Source: Coneutiohabitans sp964457925 (GTDB taxonomy: Bacteria; Zhuqueibacterota; Zhuqueibacteria; Zhuqueibacterales; Zhuqueibacteraceae). From it: a stretch of 64,000 nt of DNA. The first letter of the stretch is position 1. Each line of letters opens with the position of its first letter. Under the pieces are notes generated by a model. The model saw only the letters and a list, made by a program, of their open reading frames with translations. It was not told where the DNA came from and did no database searches. The position numbers and the translations under genes were made by a program. The stretch covers positions 62,001 through 126,000 of the forward strand of contig CAYWGH010000015.1 of NCBI GenBank assembly GCA_964457925.1. Reading direction: 5' to 3'. Of this stretch, positions 1-8,959 are shown in pieces.

Positions 1-41
1 ACATTCGAGGAAATTTCATCTGTCACAAAGCCGATGCGCAT
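1..41 (-). CDS. Sugar phosphate isomerase/epimerase-like protein (N-terminus only)
   Basis: A gene reading leftwards off the window begins with the ATG at 41-39. A good ribosome binding site (GGAGGTGA on the minus strand) sits just before it. Only 13 codons are visible, giving MRIGFVTDEISSN. This start resembles the first beta-strand of xylose-isomerase-like TIM-barrel epimerases, which often begin with a similar M-x-I/L-G-x-V-x-D-E-I-S string. It lies 67 bases downstream of the aminotransferase on the same strand, so it may be the next gene of that operon. The family is inferred from a very short stretch. Confidence 0.45.
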   Translation of the reverse strand, partial: MRIGFVTDEISSN

Positions 42-108
42 GCTTCACCTCCAAAGGGATTAGGAAATGGAGTGCTGTAAAGCCAGGGCGTCATAACTCA
101 AAACGTCA

Positions 109-1407
109 TTACTCCATTTTGCTCGCAGCTTGTACCCCCTCCAACACCTTCTCGACGTCCGCAAAAGAGTTGTAAAGATGCAGCGAGATACGAAGCGCGC
201 TCAAACCGCCTTCGTAGATGCCGCGGGTGCGCAGCTTGTATTTTTCCGCGAGAAAGTTTTGCAGCGCGCCGCGCTCCATGTTTTTCAACGTGAACGTGAT
301 GATGGCGCTGTGTTCCTCGGGGTTTTGCGGTGAGTTGACTTCGACGCCGAGCCGGTTCAAGCCCTCTTTCAATGCGGCGGCCATGGCATGATCGCGCCGC
401 CAGATATTCTCCATGCCGATTTTCAGCAAAAATTCCATGGCAGCGCCGAGTCCGGTGAACAGCGGCGTGCTCACCGTACCGTATTCATAACGCTGCGCCG
501 TCGGGTGAAATTGAAACGCGCCGGTGATCATGTCGAACTCGCCGGTGTTGGAATAGCCGCCCAGGTATTTTGACTCGATGAGATCGAGTGCATCTTCACG
601 CACGTACAGCAAGCCCGTGCCTTTGGGACCCAGCAGCCACTTGTGCCCGCTGGCGGCGTAGGCGTGACAGCCAATCTCATGCAGATTCATGGGCAGCATG
701 CCTGCGGCTTGCGCGCCATCGATGAAATACCAAAGCTTGTTCGCCGCTGCCCACTCTCCGATTTGCTTGACGGGAAGAATTTGTCCGGTGGAAGTGGTGA
801 TATGAGGGATGCTAATCGCGCGCGTGCGCTTGGTCAACAGCTTTTGCATGCGCTCCAAATTCTCCTGCGCGGATTGCGTGGAAGGCTCGAATGTCTTCAT
901 GATGATGCCGTCGCGCTTTTGCCGCGCCAGCCAGGAAAGCGTGTTGCCCACATGTTCGTGCGTGGTGGTGATGACTTCGTCCCCGCGCTTGAGCGGCAGG
1001 CCATTGCAAACGATGGCGATGCCTTCGGTGGCATTGCGCATGTAGGCCAGTTCTGCGGGTTTGCAGCCCAGAATTTGTCCCGCCTTGGATTTGATGTCAT
1101 GCCACAGCTCTTCACTGTGCCCGGTCTCGCAAACGCGTTCCAGCTCGGTGATTTTGTTTTTCACCGCTTCGATGACAACGTAGGGCGAGGCCCCGAGCCC
1201 GCCAGTGTTGAGATAGATGCGCTCGCGCGTGAGCGGGAATTGCTCGCGCACCATCGACCAAAAAGCTTCGTCACGCGGATCGATTGCGCGATGGGCGGAA
1301 TCAATCATCACAGAATCGAACAGAGACGAAGGCTTCTTTAAAACAGATAACCCGAACAAACCCGTTAGAGTCTGTCCCGTGGTTTTGATAAAGTTTCGTC
1401 TGTGCAT
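109..1407 (-). CDS. Class V aminotransferase (isopenicillin-N epimerase/cysteine desulfurase fold)
   Basis: This is a PLP-dependent fold-type I enzyme of 432 residues. The probable Schiff-base lysine is K256 in SGHKWLLGPKGTG, with the cofactor-binding D230 and a glutamine in DGAQAAG before it and an SxxTGQ-type stretch (STGQILPV) near 206. The N-terminus (HRRNFIK, then a hydrophobic run to about residue 22) resembles a twin-arginine signal, so it is probably exported or a former Tat substrate. It resembles the isopenicillin-N epimerase-like branch rather than IscS/NifS, as no long cysteine-loop motif is visible. Substrate is not predictable. It starts 27 bases after the upstream minus-strand gene ends, which suggests cotranscription. 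No strong ribosome binding site is seen. Confidence 0.85.
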   Translation of the reverse strand: MHRRNFIKTTGQTLTGLFGLSVLKKPSSLFDSVMIDSAHRAIDPRDEAFWSMVREQFPLTRERIYLNTGGLGASPYVVIEAVKNKITELERVCETGHSEELWHDIKSKAGQILGCKPAELAYMRNATEGIAIVCNGLPLKRGDEVITTTHEHVGNTLSWLARQKRDGIIMKTFEPSTQSAQENLERMQKLLTKRTRAISIPHITTSTGQILPVKQIGEWAAANKLWYFIDGAQAAGMLPMNLHEIGCHAYAASGHKWLLGPKGTGLLYVREDALDLIESKYLGGYSNTGEFDMITGAFQFHPTAQRYEYGTVSTPLFTGLGAAMEFLLKIGMENIWRRDHAMAAALKEGLNRLGVEVNSPQNPEEHSAIITFTLKNMERGALQNFLAEKYKLRTRGIYEGGLSALRISLHLYNSFADVEKVLEGVQAASKME

Positions 1408-1434
1408 GGGAGAGCGTTTCTCTATGATAACTCT

Positions 1435-3267
1435 CTATTCAATCCGTTCTGAGATCGTCAGCGTATTAAAATCCAAAACCCGCCGCGACTTGCCGTAACG
1501 TAACTCCAGCTTGCGGCTGCCCTTGTCCGCGTGCATGAACGGCCCGTCGAACAACGGCCAGTTCTCATAATCAACTGCCATGCCGTTCACCCGCGGCGTT
1601 TCGTCGTAGGTGAATTCCATCTGTGCGCCGCGTAGAGAGGTGAAGCGCACGCTAGGCTTGGGTTTGGTTGTCGCCTTCAGCGGTAGCGCTTTTACGGCAT
1701 GTTTGAATGCCTCGAACGAAGCGTAATCTGCCGCCGGCGCAATTTGCACGATCCCGCCATTCTTAAGCTGCTTGCTCAGCAAACGCCAATCACCGTCTTC
1801 ATCTTTTTGCCATTCGTATTTCGCCAGCGGATAGTAGGCAATCAGGGCCTCGCCGCCTTGCGCGAAAATCCAACCCGACTTGTCTTCTTCGCGCCGTGAG
1901 AGATCCTTCGAAAAAAAGCCGGTGAAATGCGGAAAGCGTGTGCCTGTTGGAATATCGCACAACGTGATCAAAGCATCTTCATGCTGAAATACTTGTTCGT
2001 GCGGCGAGCCGCCGGTGAGTTTGTCGGGAGAATCATAGGTTGTTTTTGAACGCACCACCAACTCGGTGATCGGCCCGAGATGCTCCGCGAAATACATACC
2101 CAATTCGACAGGGGAAGAGTAGGGATGAATGGTGAAAAACGTGTTGTGCTTGCCGCGCGGATCATCGACCGCCCAGGTGAGGTCCCAGGTATGCTGTTGA
2201 ATCGGCTGCAGCAACCCGCCCGGGCTTGAGCCCAGCGCATATTCTTTGCGCATGTAGGAATATTTGTAAACCGGCGCGTTTTTCATCTCGCTGAAACGAA
2301 TGCGATGGCGCGTGCGCTTGCGTTCTTTGTGAACGTAGGGCGTCGCACGGTCAGTGCCAATGCGGTGAATGATCTCCGGCGGTTGATAACCGCTTAATGC
2401 GAGAATCGCTGCTTCGCCGGTGGGATAAAAGGGCGTGTTGCCCCACAGCAGCCATGCGAAAGCCGTTGAGCCCACGCGCCATTGCTCTTTCACCTGCTTG
2501 GGATAAGTTCTACTGTGCGCGCCGGTATACAGGCCGTTGAGATTGTCCACCGCAAAATCCGCCAGAATCCACTCCAGCATCATGGCGGCGCGCTGTTTCA
2601 TTTCCGCATCCTCGGCCCAGGCATAAAGCTGCGCCATGGGCACGACGAACACGCCGAGGTAATCCGGCGAGTCGTACTCGCCCTGGCCGATGGTGGTGGC
2701 AATGTTCATCCACTCGAGCAAGTACTCGCGCGCTTCGGCAAATGTCTCCTGCGAGCTGCGGCCGTTGTACCAGCGTTCGCCCGGCTCATCGGGATACATT
2801 TGTGTGATGAGATAAAGCGCGGCATAATACATTGCCCAATGATTTTCGGTGTCGCCGCGATAGGGATGATAGGTGCGCCACATTTCGCGCATGCGTTGTT
2901 GATACTCCGGCGGCAGGTTGTGCCGACCCGCGTAGGTGACGGTGATGAAGGGATACATCCAAAACATGTCACCCGAAGGTTTTTGCATGAGGGTATCGAG
3001 GCGGGCAAGCACCCACGGCATGTCTTCGTTGCGGTGCAGGCGCGCGGCAATCTCGATGTAGCCGCCGCGGCTCAGGTCGCTGGCGGGCGTGGCTTGGGCG
3101 TAGTAACGGATCAACGAATCGGCGCGCGTTTGATAGGCGTGCACTTGCTCGGCGCGGTTGAGGCGCGGCTGGCTGTAGGTGTTTGAGATTGTCATGGCCA
3201 TGAAAATGGCGGCGGAATATGTTATTGTGTTCAGGAAAAGGCTTGAATTTTTGGTCATCGATTTCAT
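1435..3267 (-). CDS. Secreted (alpha/alpha)-toroid-like protein, function unknown
   Basis: A 610-residue protein with a signal peptide: basic MKSMTKNSS, a hydrophobic stretch, then cleavage near NTYSQ. An internal start at residue 4 is equally possible. The N-terminal half is rich in paired helices with aromatic residues (NHWAMYYAALYLITQ near 140 and repeated Y/W-rich helices), as in alpha/alpha toroids of polysaccharide lyases and heparinase-like proteins. The C-terminal half looks beta-rich. I cannot assign a lyase family or catalytic residues. Its place between a six-hairpin glycosidase and an aminotransferase suggests a role in degrading or sensing an external carbohydrate. It reads as one intact frame. 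Confidence 0.8.
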   Translation of the reverse strand: MKSMTKNSSLFLNTITYSAAIFMAMTISNTYSQPRLNRAEQVHAYQTRADSLIRYYAQATPASDLSRGGYIEIAARLHRNEDMPWVLARLDTLMQKPSGDMFWMYPFITVTYAGRHNLPPEYQQRMREMWRTYHPYRGDTENHWAMYYAALYLITQMYPDEPGERWYNGRSSQETFAEAREYLLEWMNIATTIGQGEYDSPDYLGVFVVPMAQLYAWAEDAEMKQRAAMMLEWILADFAVDNLNGLYTGAHSRTYPKQVKEQWRVGSTAFAWLLWGNTPFYPTGEAAILALSGYQPPEIIHRIGTDRATPYVHKERKRTRHRIRFSEMKNAPVYKYSYMRKEYALGSSPGGLLQPIQQHTWDLTWAVDDPRGKHNTFFTIHPYSSPVELGMYFAEHLGPITELVVRSKTTYDSPDKLTGGSPHEQVFQHEDALITLCDIPTGTRFPHFTGFFSKDLSRREEDKSGWIFAQGGEALIAYYPLAKYEWQKDEDGDWRLLSKQLKNGGIVQIAPAADYASFEAFKHAVKALPLKATTKPKPSVRFTSLRGAQMEFTYDETPRVNGMAVDYENWPLFDGPFMHADKGSRKLELRYGKSRRVLDFNTLTISERIE

Positions 3268-3273
3268 GGCAAT

Positions 3274-3412
3274 ATCCAGATGGGATTGGAGAGACGTTGT
3301 TGTGCCGCAAGTGTCTCTATGCTAAACGAAAAGGAATCCTCATTAGCGCTTTGCCCAGAGCTTCACAGGATTTCTTCGGAATGACATCCTGAATTGTGAA
3401 GCATCCGGTGTC
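3274..3412. repeat. Degenerate palindromic intergenic repeat (copy A)
   Basis: The gap between two minus-strand genes contains ATCCAGATGGGAT at 3274-3286 and, further on, CTTCACAGGATTTCTTCGG followed by AATGACAT. Both ends resemble the arms of the clearer palindrome at 7181-7253. It is probably a decayed copy of the same dispersed element. No coding potential is visible. Confidence 0.4.
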
Positions 3413-3467
3413 AGGTTGCAGTTGCGCAAGGCAATTCCGTCAAAAGGCGTTGTAACAGAACTTGGAG

Positions 3468-4493
3468 TTACTTCGCCTGCAGAAAAACCAAATCAAACAC
3501 AATCGCGCCGTTCATGTTCGCCGCATTCCAGGTGCGGCCGAAATCATCGGAATTAAAAATCCCTTCTTCAAACGTCGCGACCCACAATCGTCCCGGGTGA
3601 TTGGCATCGAACACGGTTTCATAACAATTGCGCACCGGCAGACCTGCGCTGCGATCCTGCCACGAGGCGCCGCCATCAGCGCTCACCATCACACCGGCGC
3701 CCCAACCTACGGCCGTCATGTTTTGGGGATTGTGTGGATCAATGCCAACCGCGTAAATCGCGGCTCGCGCGAGGCCGCCTTGGGCAAATTGCCAGGTGGC
3801 GCCATTATCCTGCGAGAGCAACACACCGCGATCCTGCGTTGCCGCCAACCAGACATTCGGCGCTGACGCGCATTGGTCGAGATCGAGAATCGTGACTCCG
3901 GGTGGGCCAATCAATGCCCAGTGTGCTCCGCCATCGGTGGAAAGATATAATCCGGCCTCCGTGCCGGCAAGCACGCGCCCGGCTTGGGCGCGATCGACTC
4001 TGACACTCTGGGTGAATTTTTTCGACAAACCGGTGTTGCTTTCCTGCCAGGTTTCGCCGCCGTCTTTGGTGGTCCAGATGCCATAGGCCGTGGCAAGATA
4101 GACATGCTGAGGGGCATTGGGATCGACACAAATGTCCTGCGTTTCGGTGACGCGCCAGTCTGTGGTCATGCGCCAGGAGTTGCCGCCATCGCGCGTGCGC
4201 GCCGCGCCGCTGCCGCAGGCGAGATAAATGATGTCGGGATTGGCGGGATCCTGCGCGATCGCGCTGACGCGCGGCATGTTCCAGCCAATGTGCGTCCAGG
4301 TTTGCTCGCCGTCATAGCGATGCAAGCCGCTGGCCGCCAGCTTGGAGCCGACAACATAGCCTTTGGATTTCACCAGGCCGGCAAAGAGTTTCGTTTGATT
4401 TTGTGCCATGAGCGGGGGAGTGAGAAGACTGAGAAACAGACCGCCTGCCAGCAGAAAGCTTGCGGGTTGCCTCACATGCTTGAAGTTCGACAT
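3468..4493 (-). CDS. Secreted Asp-box (BNR) beta-propeller protein
   Basis: A 341-residue protein with a hydrophobic signal sequence ending near LMAQNQ. It contains six Asp-box motifs of the form S/T-x-D-x-G-x-x-W: RDGGNSW, KDGGETW, TDGGAHW, QDNGATW, ADGGASW and DDFGRTW, spaced about 45-55 residues apart. This is the signature of sialidase-like or VPS10/Ycf48-like propellers. No sialidase catalytic arginine triad is evident, so it is more likely a binding or scaffolding propeller than an enzyme. Its start lies only two bases after the stop of the upstream glycosidase gene, and a weak GAGAGC ribosome binding site lies inside that gene's last codons. The two are almost certainly cotranscribed and coupled. 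Confidence 0.85.
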   Translation of the reverse strand: MSNFKHVRQPASFLLAGGLFLSLLTPPLMAQNQTKLFAGLVKSKGYVVGSKLAASGLHRYDGEQTWTHIGWNMPRVSAIAQDPANPDIIYLACGSGAARTRDGGNSWRMTTDWRVTETQDICVDPNAPQHVYLATAYGIWTTKDGGETWQESNTGLSKKFTQSVRVDRAQAGRVLAGTEAGLYLSTDGGAHWALIGPPGVTILDLDQCASAPNVWLAATQDRGVLLSQDNGATWQFAQGGLARAAIYAVGIDPHNPQNMTAVGWGAGVMVSADGGASWQDRSAGLPVRNCYETVFDANHPGRLWVATFEEGIFNSDDFGRTWNAANMNGAIVFDLVFLQAK

Positions 4494-4495
4494 GA

Positions 4496-6097
4496 TTAAA
4501 TGCTCTCAAATTGAATGATCACGTCTGCGGTGTTGGTCACTTTGCCTTTCACCTCGACATAGCGACTCGCTTCGACTTCGCGATTTTCGAATGCAACGGC
4601 CTCTCCATTCCAGCGCACACTGCGGGCCTGGCTGTTGCCCGGCAGCAGGGCCTGCAATTCCACACGCGCGCTGGAGGCCTGGAGTTGCAGTTGCAGCATG
4701 TTGGCTTGCAGATGATAGCGATAGCCGAAGGCAGCGTTCGAGGCGGCATAGCCAACTTTCACTTCAACCTGCCGTTCATCGGTCGCGGCCCAGCGCGGCG
4801 CGCAACGCACACGCCGGAACGAGTGTCCCAAATCCTCGATGCCGCATAAGCCTTCGATGAACGCATAGAGCATCGCCGAAGAGCCCCACCCGTCGGTGGG
4901 CATGGCATCCGGACTGGTGCTGGTTTCGATTGACGACGCTGTGCCATCGGGAAAATACCAAAGATAGGTTTCGCCGCTGGCCGCAATCATATTTCGATAG
5001 AGTTCGAGCGTCTTGTAGCCGAAGCCTTCGAAACCATGTTCGAAGGCAGCCCGCGCCAATTCGCCGCCGCAGAGCGGAAAGATGCCGCCGTTGATGTAAG
5101 CGCCCGGCACGAGAATTTCGTCGCCAAAAATGCCGCTGGGGAAGGCGGGATCAATGCCGAACCAGGGCGCGAAGGCTTTGGTCGTTTGCTGCCGCTGCTG
5201 ATATTCTTTGATGATGGCAACCGCAATTTCGTGCGTGGCCAGGCCGCGATTGATGGCCATGGGATTGCTCAGGCTCAGTTGCGCGGCTTCATTCACGCCC
5301 GCAATCGTCACGGGTGTGAGTTTGAAAAAATGGGTGTAGAAGGTTCCGTTGAAGAGCAGGGCATTGGCGCGGCTGCGCACACTGGCGGCTGTTTCGGCCC
5401 AGCGCGCCGCGCTTTTTTCTTCACCAAGATGATTGTGCAGCTTCGCGAGCAGTCCGGCCGCTTCATAAAAGCCGCTGTTGTCGCCGTGAAAAATGCCCCA
5501 ATAGGTTTGATCGGTAATCTGAAAATTCAGCCACGGCGAGCGGCCGGCGGTATAGTCAAAGTCCCAAGTGTCGATGGTGTATGGCCGCTTCATGAGCTGA
5601 TGCTTTTGATCCCAGCGCAGCGGCGGCGACATCATGTAGTGCAGGGCACGTTCCAATTGCGGCAAAAGTTGCGCGATCCACTCGTCATCGCCGGTTGCCT
5701 GCCAGGCCAAGTAGGCGGCTTTGACGAAGCGATATTCAACATCGGCTTCCACCGGCACGCGCACCCATTTTTCCCAATTCTCGCGCTCGCCGGGAAGTTT
5801 TTCCGGGAAGATGGTGACGTAGTCGAAAATGCGGCCGTTGGCGGCTTGCGTGTGCGCGAAGCAATTCACCGCGCTCTGCAAGTCGGTTTCAAAATATTTG
5901 CCGCCGCGCAGCATGTCGGAGTGATCGCGAATCCACAATGCCGGGGTATCCGGCGAGCGAAAGCCGCGCACGTATGCGCCCTCGATGGGCATGGTGATGA
6001 GGTCGGCTTTGAGAAAATCCAAAATTTGCGCGCAAAACTTTTCCCAAACGCCGGAGGTTGTTTTTATCTCAAGCATTGGGAATTTGAGAGATTGCAA
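4496..6097 (-). CDS. Cytoplasmic six-hairpin glycosidase-like protein
   Basis: A 533-residue protein without a signal peptide. The body has the (alpha/alpha)6 layout of GH63/GH78/GH116-like enzymes: an early acidic motif (WIRDHSDMLRGGKYF near 55-70), aromatic helices, a DGWGSSAMLYAFIEGL helix near 410, and a C-terminal beta-sandwich starting after FRRVRCAPRW. D58 and D61 in RDHSD are conserved-looking acidic residues that could be catalytic, but this is inference. Start choice between residue 1 and the internal Met at about residue 9 is open. Its neighbours (PhyH dioxygenase upstream, propeller downstream) suggest a sugar-catabolic locus. Exact substrate is unknown; rhamnoside, glucoside or glycogen-type substrates are all possible. 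Confidence 0.78.
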   Translation of the reverse strand: MQSLKFPMLEIKTTSGVWEKFCAQILDFLKADLITMPIEGAYVRGFRSPDTPALWIRDHSDMLRGGKYFETDLQSAVNCFAHTQAANGRIFDYVTIFPEKLPGERENWEKWVRVPVEADVEYRFVKAAYLAWQATGDDEWIAQLLPQLERALHYMMSPPLRWDQKHQLMKRPYTIDTWDFDYTAGRSPWLNFQITDQTYWGIFHGDNSGFYEAAGLLAKLHNHLGEEKSAARWAETAASVRSRANALLFNGTFYTHFFKLTPVTIAGVNEAAQLSLSNPMAINRGLATHEIAVAIIKEYQQRQQTTKAFAPWFGIDPAFPSGIFGDEILVPGAYINGGIFPLCGGELARAAFEHGFEGFGYKTLELYRNMIAASGETYLWYFPDGTASSIETSTSPDAMPTDGWGSSAMLYAFIEGLCGIEDLGHSFRRVRCAPRWAATDERQVEVKVGYAASNAAFGYRYHLQANMLQLQLQASSARVELQALLPGNSQARSVRWNGEAVAFENREVEASRYVEVKGKVTNTADVIIQFESI

Positions 6098-6116
6098 TGG
6101 AGATAACCAAAATGTT

Positions 6117-6250
6117 CATGTCATTCTGCAAGAATCTTGTGAATAACTCCTTCACTGCCGGCCGTTCATAAGCTTTCTGTGAATCTCTCGTTCCGTGCCG
6201 GTGCTTCACAGGTTTACTCCTGACTGACACAGACGCCAACGGCATGTCAC
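6117..6250. repeat. Degenerate palindromic intergenic repeat (copy B)
   Basis: The gap between the glycosidase and PhyH genes starts with TGTCATTCTGCAAGAATCTTG and later carries GCTTCACAGGTTTACTCC followed by TGACTGACAC. These match the outer sequence (TGTCATYC...ATCTTG / CTTCACA...TGACA) of the palindrome at 7181-7253, so I read it as another decayed copy. No gene is seen in the gap. Confidence 0.4.
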
Positions 6251-6290
6251 GCAAACGAATGACGCGCGCGGCTTGGTTGAGACATTCAAT

Positions 6291-7094
6291 TTATTTCTTC
6301 GGCCAAAGCAGCGGGTTCTGGCTGTCATCATTCAACCGATCGCCGATCTTGAGTTTGGCAACTTGTTCTTTCGACAGAATGTTTTGAATGCCGTTGAAGG
6401 TCGCGCCCTCGGGCATGTAGGCGCAGGTCATGGCGCGGCGCCAGCGCGGCGTCATGTTGGGCCCGGCGCCGTGCGCGGTCAGCCCGTTGTGCAAGCCGGC
6501 GGTGCCGGGCTTCATCACCGCCGCCACCGGCTCGAGGTTTCTGAATTCGGGATAGTATTTGAACAGGGCATCCATGTTCTGACCGATGTCGACGTTGTCG
6601 TAGCGCGCGAGTTTGTGCGAGCCCGGCAAATAGTACATGCAGCCGTTCTGCAGCGTCGCCTCATCGAGCGCGACCCAAATTGAAATTGCTTGAGGCGAGT
6701 GAAATGACCAGTAGGGATTGTCGAGATGCCAGGCTGTCGGGTTCGCCCAGGGCTGCTTTTGCAGCGTTTGATCGTGCCACACGCGAATGCCCGGCGCGCC
6801 GGTGAGCTTACACAACATTTCACCCAGCTCCGGGCTGAGAAAATATTTCTTAATGGTGGGATTGATCTTCCACAAATTCAGGCGCTGCACGAAAACTTTG
6901 TCGTAGAACGACTCGCCTTCCACAAAATCTTTGTTGCCCTCGCCGGCGACTTTCTGTTTGCCCATTTGGCCCACGGCTTCCGACACCGCGGCGATGATTT
7001 CCTCCACTTCCGCCGGCGTCAAGAAATTCTCCAAAATCAAATAACCGTCGCGTTGATAGGCTTGAATTTGTTCGGGAGTTACTCTGGTATTCAT
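6291..7094 (-). CDS. Phytanoyl-CoA dioxygenase (PhyH) family protein
   Basis: A 267-residue Fe(II)/2-oxoglutarate-dependent oxygenase of the PhyH family. The iron-binding facial triad is visible as H123 and D125 in AWHLDNPYW and the distal H208 in LTAHGAGPN. R217 or R219 downstream is a candidate 2-oxoglutarate ligand. The N-terminal YQRDGYLILENFLTPAEV is the usual opening of the family. Length is typical. It is cytosolic and its hydroxylation substrate is unknown. Bacterial PhyH proteins often sit beside sugar or secondary-metabolite enzymes, which fits the glycosidase 190 bases downstream. It is probably the first gene of the minus-strand cluster, since the divergent Gfo/Idh gene lies upstream. 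Confidence 0.9.
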   Translation of the reverse strand: MNTRVTPEQIQAYQRDGYLILENFLTPAEVEEIIAAVSEAVGQMGKQKVAGEGNKDFVEGESFYDKVFVQRLNLWKINPTIKKYFLSPELGEMLCKLTGAPGIRVWHDQTLQKQPWANPTAWHLDNPYWSFHSPQAISIWVALDEATLQNGCMYYLPGSHKLARYDNVDIGQNMDALFKYYPEFRNLEPVAAVMKPGTAGLHNGLTAHGAGPNMTPRWRRAMTCAYMPEGATFNGIQNILSKEQVAKLKIGDRLNDDSQNPLLWPKK

Positions 7095-7180
7095 GCGCGC
7101 TCCTTTTTTGACTCCTGGTTAATTTGCGGTTGCGTCACGAGCGGACCGTCGCCTTAATTTGCAGGAGTACCCGCTCGAAA

Positions 7181-7253
7181 TGTCATCCAGATGGGATCTT
7201 GCGGGATACTCAGCATCAGGCCTGGAATTTCACAAGATCCCTCCGGGATGACA
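7181..7253. repeat. Palindromic intergenic repeat (copy C, best preserved)
   Basis: A left arm at 7181-7201 (TGTCATCCAGATGGGATCTTG) and a right arm at 7233-7253 (CAAGATCCCTCCGGGATGACA) are near-perfect inverted repeats of 21 bases separated by about 31 bases. The element lies between the divergent PhyH and oxidoreductase genes. Similar GGAATGACA/AAGATCC elements are scattered in many bacterial intergenic regions. It could form a hairpin in RNA from either strand. Confidence 0.6.
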
Positions 7254-7501
7254 GAACAAAGATGGATATATTTTTCAAGGCTACAGACTACTAGTTTATT
7301 TAGGTAGCGAATCCCGCGGCATGTTTCCTGGTTACTTTGGCGACAAAGATTTGCTGTTTCGGTCGATCATGGCCAGGCGCGGATTCTTTGCAGAATTTCA
7401 TTGGCGATTACGCCGCGAGCGAATATATTTTACCGCGGCAACATGATATGAGCGCATACATGCTGCACAAATCTCAATTAAAAATAATTCGTGAAAAAAA
7501 T

Positions 7502-8725
7502 ATGAATCCACTGCGTTTTGTTGTCATTGGACTCGGCGGTTATGGCCTCGTGCATTTGGATGCGGTGCAGTGGCTGGCGCAACAAGGGCTGGGCCGACTC
7601 ACCGGCATGATCGCGCTGCCGGAAGATCGCAAAAAGAATCCCGAACGCACGGCGGCATTGCAGTCGCAGGGTGTAACATTGTTCGAGAGCATCGCTGATT
7701 TCTTTGCGCACGGGGTTGCGCTGGCCGATGTGGTTGGTGTTCCCATCGGCATTCACCAGCATGTGTCGGTGAGCTGCGCGGCTCTGCAAGCGGGGTTGCA
7801 TGTTTATTGTGAAAAACCGCTTGCTGCCACTGTTCCGGAAGTTGATCGCCTGATTCAGGTACGCAATGCCAGCGCCAAAAAAATTGCTGTAGGGTTTCAA
7901 CACATTTACAGCAACTCGATCCAACAACTCAAAACCCGCATCTGCGAGGGAAGATTGGGGCGGGTGCTCAGGATCTCCCTGGTTTGCGGCTGGCCGCGCA
8001 GCCAGCAGTATTTTACCCGTAACGAATGGGCCGGAAAACTGCGGCTCGGGAACGATTGGGTCTTGGACAGTCCCGCGAATAATGCGCATGCCCACTACGT
8101 GCTCAACATGCTCTATCTCGCCTCGGCGCAAAAAAACATTGCAGATGTTCCGGTAGAAATGCGCGCTGAGCTGTACCGCGCCAATCCCATTGAAAGTTGT
8201 GACACCGTACAAATGAAATTCATCACGCAAGAGGGGGTGAGTTGCCACGCGCTGTTGACGCACGCCAATGCGCGCCCGTTGGGTCCGCTCATGAAAATCA
8301 TCTGCGAGAAAGGCTCGGTTTCTTGGGAGAGTGACAACGGTCAAACGCTGATCGAATACGCTGATGGCACCACCGAGGGCTTTGATAATCAGATTCATGA
8401 CAAATGGCGTTATGAGGGATTCAAAGATTTGGTGCAGGCGATTCACAAGAACGTCACGCCGCTCTGCTCGCCGGAAATCGCGCGCAGTCAAACGCTAACG
8501 GTCAAGGCCATGCACGAAAGCTGTCCGGAGATTGTCACGGTGCCGGAGAAATTCATCGAGCATGCTCAAGATTGGGAAATGTTTCCACCGAACACCATGG
8601 GCAATTTTAACCGCATCCGTGATCTTGATCAACTTCTACACGCGGCATTTGAACAGAACGCATTCTTGAGCGAGTTGGGAGTGCCGTGGGCAAAAGCAGA
8701 GGCCGGCAAACGCCAATCGACTTGA
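7502..8725 (+). CDS. Gfo/Idh/MocA family oxidoreductase
   Basis: An NAD(P)-dependent sugar or inositol dehydrogenase-like protein of about 407 residues. The Rossmann motif GLGGYG lies at the very start, and the family EKPLA motif (HVYCEKPLAATVPEVD) follows near residue 105. The frame is open upstream to 7337, but the Met at 7502 (MNPLRFVVIGLGGYG) places the first beta-strand where the family has it. An in-frame Met at 7448 is a less likely alternative. It reads divergently from the PhyH cluster, and a strong intrinsic terminator follows at 8784, so it is probably monocistronic. Such genes commonly accompany PhyH and TIM-barrel epimerases in sugar catabolism; the substrate is unknown. Confidence 0.88.
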   Translation: MNPLRFVVIGLGGYGLVHLDAVQWLAQQGLGRLTGMIALPEDRKKNPERTAALQSQGVTLFESIADFFAHGVALADVVGVPIGIHQHVSVSCAALQAGLHVYCEKPLAATVPEVDRLIQVRNASAKKIAVGFQHIYSNSIQQLKTRICEGRLGRVLRISLVCGWPRSQQYFTRNEWAGKLRLGNDWVLDSPANNAHAHYVLNMLYLASAQKNIADVPVEMRAELYRANPIESCDTVQMKFITQEGVSCHALLTHANARPLGPLMKIICEKGSVSWESDNGQTLIEYADGTTEGFDNQIHDKWRYEGFKDLVQAIHKNVTPLCSPEIARSQTLTVKAMHESCPEIVTVPEKFIEHAQDWEMFPPNTMGNFNRIRDLDQLLHAAFEQNAFLSELGVPWAKAEAGKRQST

Positions 8726-8783
8726 CAGGCAAACCTCAAGAGTAATGCTGACAAATCAAGTATTCTAACGATCACAACAAAAG

Positions 8784-8822
8784 AAGCGCAAGGCATGATT
8801 GAAAATGCCTTGCGCTTTTTAA
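8784..8822 (+). terminator. Intrinsic terminator after the Gfo/Idh/MocA gene
   Basis: A perfect 13-base stem (AAGCGCAAGGCAT at 8784-8796 and its complement at 8805-8817) with an 8-base loop is followed by a T-rich tract. It lies 58 bases after the oxidoreductase stop. It also shows that the ATG at 8795, inside the hairpin, is not the start of the next gene. Confidence 0.9.
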
Positions 8823-8959
8823 TTTTCGAAAGTGTTTCGTGCTTACCGTGTAAGGAAATTTTTAAAAGAATGCAAAGCCGAGGTTACGCACAAAAAATCA
8901 CACGCCGGTATGTCTTGACAAAATTCCCCGTCCTTATAACTAATTTCGAGAGGTTCAGC

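Noticed and set aside
643..1341. 232-codon plus-strand ORF opposite the aminotransferase
   Set aside because: It is the antisense shadow of a gene with clear PLP-enzyme motifs. Composition (Arg/Ala/His rich) is typical of reverse-frame ORFs in this G+C range.
5036..6106. 356-codon plus-strand ORF opposite the glycosidase
   Set aside because: Long, but antisense to a well-supported gene, with no ribosome binding site and no recognisable domain.
7478..8491. 337-codon minus-strand ORF opposite the Gfo/Idh gene
   Set aside because: Antisense to an intact Rossmann-fold gene; no domain or signal.
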